A stretch of DNA of 38,244 nucleotides from the NCBI GenBank assembly GCA_938021205.1, contig CALIGI010000240.1:1-38244 (forward strand), read 5' to 3'. This document shows, piece by piece, positions 34,713-38,244 of the stretch; within the stretch, counting starts at the first letter, position 1; every line of letters starts with the position of its first letter. A model generated the notes under the pieces. The model saw nothing but the letters and a program-made list of their open reading frames with translations. It had not been told where the DNA came from and did no database searches. Made by a program: the position numbers and the translations under genes. This DNA is from an uncultured Pseudanabaenaceae cyanobacterium. Lineage in GTDB: Bacteria; Cyanobacteriota; Cyanobacteriia; PCC-9006; JAAUQQ01.

Positions 34713-36413
34713 GTGCCTGAAGAGTCTTCATTTTCCCCTAAAGATTCCCAAGCTGAATCTTCCCCGTCAGAATCCGCTGCTGAATCATCGGGCGAATCCC
34801 TCTCCGAGGGGAAGCGCTCCTTGGCAGGCATTGCGGGCATCGTTGCCATTGCCACCCTGCTGAGTAAGTTCATGGGGTTGGCGAGGCAGATGGCGATCGC
34901 TGCTGCCTTCGGCGTTGGTGCTGCCGTGGGAGCCTACGAATTTGCCAGCATCATTCCTGGCTTCTTTCTGATTTTGTTGGGGGGAATCAATGGTCCCTTC
35001 CACAGCGCCCTGGTCAGTGCCCTGGCTAAGCGGGATAAGAAGGATGCGGCTCCCCTGGTGGAGACGGTTTCGACCCTGGTGGGCATTGTTCTCCTGGCTA
35101 TCACCATCGGTATTATTATTGCAGCACCGCTGCTGATTGATCTGATCGCGCCGGGTCTGGGGGCGGAGTCTGAGGTGCGGGCGATCGCGATCCAACAACT
35201 CCGCATCATGGCCCCCATGGCTTGGTTTGCCGGAATGATTGGCATCGGCTTTGGTGCCTTGAACGCAGCGGATATGTATTGGCTGCCCTCCATTAGCCCG
35301 CTGCTATCCAGTCTTGCCATCATTGGCGGCATCGGTGTTTTGGCCGTCACCCTAGGCGGCAATATCGTTAAGCCGGAGTTTGCGCTCATCGGCGGTATTG
35401 TTTTGGCCGCAACGACTATGGGCGGCACGGTGCTGCAATGGCTGATTCAAATGCTGGCCCAGCGCAAGGAAGGTCTGGGCAAGCTGCGGCTGCGGTTCAA
35501 CTGGCGTGACCCTGGGGTAGCTGATGTGACCAATGTGCTGGGGCCAGCGCTGTTTGCTTCGGGCATGTTGCAGATCAATGTCTATACGGACATGTTCTTC
35601 ACTTCGTTTTTGCCGCAGCCGGGGGCTTCGGTGGCGGCGTTGAATTATGCCAACCTGCTGGTGCAGGCCCCTTTGGGGATTTTGTCCAACATGATTTTGG
35701 TGCCGTTTTTGCCGGTGTTTTCGCGGCTGCGGGACCCGGCGGATTGGCCGGAGCTGAAGGATCGGATTCGCCAGGGAATTGTACTGACGGCGATCGCTAT
35801 GCTGCCCATCGGTGCCTTGATGATGGCCCTGGCTGGCCCCATTGTGCGGGTGGCCTACGAACGCGGTGCCTTTAGTGAAGATGCCTCAACCCTCGTTGCT
35901 TCTGTTCTGATGGCCTATGCCGTGGGCATGTTCGTCTACCTGAGTCGGGATGTATTGGTGCGGGTGTTTTATGGTCTGGGCGATGGCAATACGCCCTTCA
36001 AGATCAGCATGGCCAACATTGGCCTCAATGCCCTGCTGGATTTCCTGTTTATTCGTGTCTTCAACTGGGGAACGCCCGGTCTTGTTCTGGCAACGGTGGG
36101 CGTCAACGTTGCTTCTGTGGGGGCGTTGCTGTGGTTCTTGAATAAGCGCTTAGGTGGCTTGCCTCTGTGGCGTTGGGGTCGGCCCATTAGCGGTTTGCTG
36201 GGTGCCAGTCTGGTTTGTGGTGTGGTGGCGTTTTGGCTGCGCCAGGGCATTACGAGCCTGTTGCCTTTTACGAATTTCGTTTCCAACTTCATCGCCATGG
36301 CAGTGCCAGGTTTGATTGGCCTGGGCGTTTTTGCCCTGCTGGCTTCGCAGCTTCGCCTGGCGGAGTTTGATGATGTGGCAGGACGATTGAGCCGTAAGCT
36401 GCTGCGACGCTAA
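34713..36413 (+). CDS. murJ: Lipid II flippase MurJ (MviN)
   Basis: A 566-residue polytopic membrane protein of the MurJ/MviN family (MOP superfamily) that flips the peptidoglycan precursor lipid II across the cytoplasmic membrane. The N-terminal about 30 residues are Ser/Glu-rich and cytoplasmic. TM1 follows with IATLLSKFMGLARQMAIAAAFG, the family hallmark with the functionally important Arg, then GGINGPFHSALVSAL and about fourteen TM helices in all. GVNVASVGALLWF lies in the C-terminal part. The start is uncertain: GTG 34713 has a purine-rich stretch (GAAAGAG) upstream; the frame opens at TTG 34665 and has no earlier in-frame ATG. It is followed by hairpin repeats, not by another gene on the same strand. 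Confidence 0.93.
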   Translation: MPEESSFSPKDSQAESSPSESAAESSGESLSEGKRSLAGIAGIVAIATLLSKFMGLARQMAIAAAFGVGAAVGAYEFASIIPGFFLILLGGINGPFHSALVSALAKRDKKDAAPLVETVSTLVGIVLLAITIGIIIAAPLLIDLIAPGLGAESEVRAIAIQQLRIMAPMAWFAGMIGIGFGALNAADMYWLPSISPLLSSLAIIGGIGVLAVTLGGNIVKPEFALIGGIVLAATTMGGTVLQWLIQMLAQRKEGLGKLRLRFNWRDPGVADVTNVLGPALFASGMLQINVYTDMFFTSFLPQPGASVAALNYANLLVQAPLGILSNMILVPFLPVFSRLRDPADWPELKDRIRQGIVLTAIAMLPIGALMMALAGPIVRVAYERGAFSEDASTLVASVLMAYAVGMFVYLSRDVLVRVFYGLGDGNTPFKISMANIGLNALLDFLFIRVFNWGTPGLVLATVGVNVASVGALLWFLNKRLGGLPLWRWGRPISGLLGASLVCGVVAFWLRQGITSLLPFTNFVSNFIAMAVPGLIGLGVFALLASQLRLAEFDDVAGRLSRKLLRR

Positions 36414-36444
36414 TGAAAATTTAATAGGACCGATAACTCCGTAG

Positions 36445-36513
36445 CGACATGGCAGTGCCATGTCGTACCCCAATCATCATCGTTTGGCCATAGGGGCGCA
36501 CAGCCTTGCGCCC
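36445..36513. repeat. Two hairpin repeats downstream of murJ
   Basis: CGACATGGC/GCCATGTCG with an AGT loop (36445-36465) and GGGCGCA/TGCGCCC with a 6-base loop (36494-36513). They follow the murJ stop within 100 bp and have no T-runs. Sequences of this type recur between genes in many cyanobacteria. They could end or protect the murJ transcript, but are more likely dispersed repeats. Confidence 0.55.
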
Positions 36514-36625
36514 GCAGAGGATTTGGGATGAAGCAATTAGGATTTGGTATTCAGTCAAAAGATTGGATACCTAGCGGTTTAATTTAATCCTCGTTCCTCA
36601 TTGGTTTGATGTTGGCGGGTACGAA

Positions 36626-36666
36626 AAAAGAGGCCCAGCAATCTATGGAATTGCTGGGCCTCTTTT
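36626..36666 (-). terminator. Strong bidirectional rho-independent terminator of rplY
   Basis: AAAAGAGGCCCAGCAAT (36626-36642) and its exact complement (36650-36666) form a 17-bp perfect stem with a 7-base loop. The minus-strand copy ends in a run of T (36630-36625 read in reverse), 50 bp after the rplY stop. On the plus strand it ends TTTTCTTT, so it can also stop transcription coming from murJ. Confidence 0.9.
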
Positions 36667-36715
36667 CTTTGTTTGCTGTTGCCTGACGACCTCAATGGGT
36701 CGCAGGCAGAGGTTT

Positions 36716-37354
36716 TTAAGCTTCGTCTGCCGGGGCATCAGCGGCAGATGCGTCAGCAGCAGCGGCGGCTTCAGCTTCTTCATCGGGGTCAGGAGCAGTG
36801 CTCTTACCGGCAATGGAGAGAACCAAACGGCCGGGCTCACCCACAGACTCAGCGCCTTCGGGCAGGGTTAGCTCATTTACGTGGAGGCTATCGCCAATGT
36901 CTAGGTTGGTGATATCAATTTCCACGGTCTCAGGGATGTTGGTGGGGGAGCAGCTCAGCTCTAGCTCAGAGAGCATCATCTCTAGGATGCCACCATTGAC
37001 ATCCACGCCCTTGGCAATGCCGACGGTTTGAATGGGGACGGTGACTTGAATGCTCTTCTGGGAGGCCACGGAGAAGAAGCTGAGGTGGAGCGTTTTTTGG
37101 CTCACTGGGTCAGCTTGTACGGAGCGCAATAGGCTCTTGCAATCCAAGGACAGGGAAGGAACCTGAACGCTGACGATGCTGTTGTTCACAGCAACGGACT
37201 TGAGGAGAACTTCGACAGTCTTTGCAGGAACAGCAAGGGAGACTGCGTTGGTGCCGTCGTGTCCATAGAGTACGGCAGGAATCTGGCCGTCGCGCCGCAT
37301 GGCTTTGGGCTTAGCGCCGGGCTTGCGCGATTCGCATTGAACGGTAAATTCCAT
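36716..37354 (-). CDS. rplY: 50S ribosomal protein L25, CTC-type (bL25)
   Basis: A 212-residue ribosomal protein of the long L25/CTC form, which binds 5S rRNA in the large subunit. The N-terminal L25 domain (about residues 1-90) opens MEFTVQCESRKPGAKPKAMR and contains GQIPAVLYG, the usual signature, followed by SLDCKSLLRSVQADPVSQKTLHL-type strands. The C-terminal TL5/CTC beta domain (about 95-180) includes VPIQTVGIAKGVDVNGG and ends near LVLSIAGK. The last about 30 residues are an acidic, Ala-rich tail (DEEAEAAAAADASAADAPAD), common in this form. AGGGA lies 11 nt before ATG. It is monocistronic, between a TATACT promoter candidate and the strong terminator. Confidence 0.95.
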   Translation of the reverse strand: MEFTVQCESRKPGAKPKAMRRDGQIPAVLYGHDGTNAVSLAVPAKTVEVLLKSVAVNNSIVSVQVPSLSLDCKSLLRSVQADPVSQKTLHLSFFSVASQKSIQVTVPIQTVGIAKGVDVNGGILEMMLSELELSCSPTNIPETVEIDITNLDIGDSLHVNELTLPEGAESVGEPGRLVLSIAGKSTAPDPDEEAEAAAAADASAADAPADEA

Positions 37355-37395
37355 AGCAGTTTAGGTCCCTTGAACAATCCTATAGACAGTTTACG

Positions 37396-37401
37396 AGTAT
37401 A
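37396..37401 (-). promoter_or_regulatory. Candidate -10 box for rplY
   Basis: On the minus strand TATACT (37401-37396) lies about 42 bp before the rplY ATG. A weak -35-like TCAAAA is 17 bp upstream. The 5-of-6 match and the leader of roughly 35 bases are plausible for a ribosomal gene, but not proven. Confidence 0.4.
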
Positions 37402-37466
37402 CCTTGAGTGGGGCCTGATTTTGAGATGGGCCTCTCGTCTGGGTTTCTAGGGAATGTCGATTCGGT

Positions 37467-37721
37467 CTAACGTTCTCTTCTGGGATGCCTGATGCGTTGT
37501 GCTTCGCTATATTTGGCAATGCCTTCGGCACCGTGCATGAGTTCGGGTAGGCTTTTGATGATTTGGACGACGCCTAGGACTGCAATGCCGTGGTGGGAGG
37601 CGATGCCCTTGCCTTCGTGAAGGCTGAGTAAGATTTCGTGGCTGGCGGTGATGAGTAGGACGAGGCCGGAGAAGAGGTTGAGGTAGGGATGGTGGGCGAT
37701 GCGGGTGATGAGCCGAATCAT
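37467..37721 (-). CDS. Small membrane protein of unknown function
   Basis: An 84-residue protein. Hydrophobic stretch 1 is at about residues 14-27 (YLNLFSGLVLLITAS) and a second, weaker one at about 44-56 (GIAVLGVVQIIKSL). They are joined by a polar loop with His and Glu (HEILLSLHEGKGIASHH), and the C-terminus is basic (RIRHPRRER). The start is well supported: AGGAG lies 8 nt before ATG. It is on the same strand as rplY and 112 bp upstream of it; rplY has its own candidate promoter. Not recognised as a named family. Confidence 0.75.
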   Translation of the reverse strand: MIRLITRIAHHPYLNLFSGLVLLITASHEILLSLHEGKGIASHHGIAVLGVVQIIKSLPELMHGAEGIAKYSEAQRIRHPRRER

Positions 37722-37911
37722 GGTGGATGCTCCTGAGGATGGGCAAGACCAATGTGGAGTATGGCCTTGCTGTTATTGTTCCCGGATGCTTTAAGGGGCT
37801 TTGGGTTCAGTTATTCTCTTGATGGGGATAAGGATGTCTTCAGATTTTCTTCTTCTGGTGTTGGGGCTACTAGATCTCTTGCATGAATCCAAATCCGCCC
37901 CCATCCCCCGA

Positions 37912-37976
37912 CCCCTTGCCCCCAATTCGGGGGGAAGGGGAGTTTGAAAGTCCCTCTCCCAATTCTGGGAGAGGGA
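37912..37976. repeat. Two adjacent GC-rich hairpins (dispersed repeat)
   Basis: CCCCTT-G-CCCCC pairs with GGGGG-AAGGGG (37912-37940, one mismatch). TCCCTCTCCCA pairs perfectly with TGGGAGAGGGA (37951-37976, 4-base loop ATTC). No T-run follows. This CCCTCTCCC/GGGAGAGGG type is common between cyanobacterial genes and resembles the hairpin at 10650-10671. Confidence 0.6.
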
Positions 37977-38012
37977 TTTAGGGAGAGGGCCAGGCTTTGT
38001 GCAAGGGGTCTA

Positions 38013-38132
38013 CTAGTCGCGGGCATCGGCGAAGCAGTCAATTTCTTCGATGTTGCTGCCTTCGGTTGCTACTTGGATTCGGAATTGACCGAGGGCTTGG
38101 GCGAACCTGAGTTCGACAGCCAAACAGCCCAC
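38013..38132 (-). CDS. Possible 39-residue ORF or gene remnant
   Basis: A minus-strand frame from GTG 38132 (AGGGAAAGAG directly upstream) to TAG at 38015-38013. The product reads like real protein: LRFAQALGQFRIQVATEG in the middle, then EEIDCFADARD at the end. Upstream of it the DNA turns into hairpin repeats, so it may be the 3' end of a gene whose 5' part has been replaced. Not identified. Confidence 0.3.
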   Translation of the reverse strand: MGCLAVELRFAQALGQFRIQVATEGSNIEEIDCFADARD

Positions 38133-38244
38133 CTCTTTCCCTAGCCCTTACTCCTAAAGGAGCAAGGGAACCGAACGCAAAAGTTAGGCTTTCAGGCTTT
38201 GCTTTTCCCCGCGACCTTAGGAGAGGGGTTAGGGGAGAGGATGT
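38133..38244. repeat. Repeat-rich right edge
   Basis: CCCTT-A-CTCCT pairs with AGGAG-C-AAGGG (38145-38168, one mismatch). It is followed by a purine-rich run with GGAGAGGGGTTAGGGGAGAGG at the very end. No gene is seen, and the element probably continues past the window. Confidence 0.45.

Noticed and set aside
37944..38144. 66-codon plus-strand frame at the right edge
   Set aside because: It begins within a hairpin repeat and is antisense to the more protein-like 39-residue frame; no ribosome binding site.

Overview
The window comes from a cyanobacterium. The evidence is the repeated octamer GCGATCGC (HIP1) inside and between genes, together with gene families that are typical of or concentrated in cyanobacteria: DUF928, DUF3598, TPR-CHAT, filamentous-haemagglutinin/TPS exoproteins, CHASE2 sensors, Ser/Thr-kinase/AAA/GAF giants and GH116. 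No tRNA, rRNA, CRISPR array or phage module was seen. The genus cannot be fixed from the sequence.

Layout. Positions 284-8177 hold a Uma2-type nuclease-fold protein, a GH116 glycosidase, a small protein with a DEP-like C-terminus, and a two-gene heavy-metal RND efflux operon with an unusually short adaptor. Positions 9107-10534 encode an MscS-type channel, followed by a 670-bp tract of hairpin repeats. Positions 11204-20092 (minus strand) form one co-directional block: TPS exoprotein, a decayed second TPS exoprotein, a secreted TPR-CHAT protein, DUF928, and an unknown exported protein. A CHASE2 hybrid histidine kinase is divergent at 20516-22984 and shares an AT-rich 423-bp promoter region with the block. 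Then come a long carotenoid oxygenase (minus), a kinase/AAA/GAF/GGDEF protein of about 1819 residues (plus), a 59-residue membrane protein, DUF3598, sfsA, a small secreted protein, a rhodanese lipoprotein, murJ, rplY with a strong bidirectional terminator, and an 84-residue membrane protein. The right edge is hairpin-repeat rich.

The most interesting region is 11204-22984. An exported adhesin-like protein, an exported caspase-like (CHAT) protein and an exported DUF928 protein are encoded together, next to a membrane sensor with an extracytoplasmic CHASE2 domain. Between the intact exoprotein gene and the CHAT gene lies a second exoprotein gene that has lost its middle. Its N-terminal secretion domain (from 17062) and its C-terminal tail (to 16368) survive, separated by a segment of about 211 bp bounded by 16-bp perfect inverted repeats. 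The tail's stop codon still overlaps the CHAT start codon as ATGA. This fixes the CHAT start at 16371 and suggests that exoprotein and CHAT were once translationally coupled.

Other points worth a second look: a histidine kinase with Ile in place of the phosphatase Thr; a Ser/Thr kinase fused to a diguanylate cyclase with an intact I-site; an RND adaptor without the hairpin domain; and a 59-residue gene at 31015-31194 with a strong ribosome binding site. All family calls were made by eye from motifs; no database search was run.
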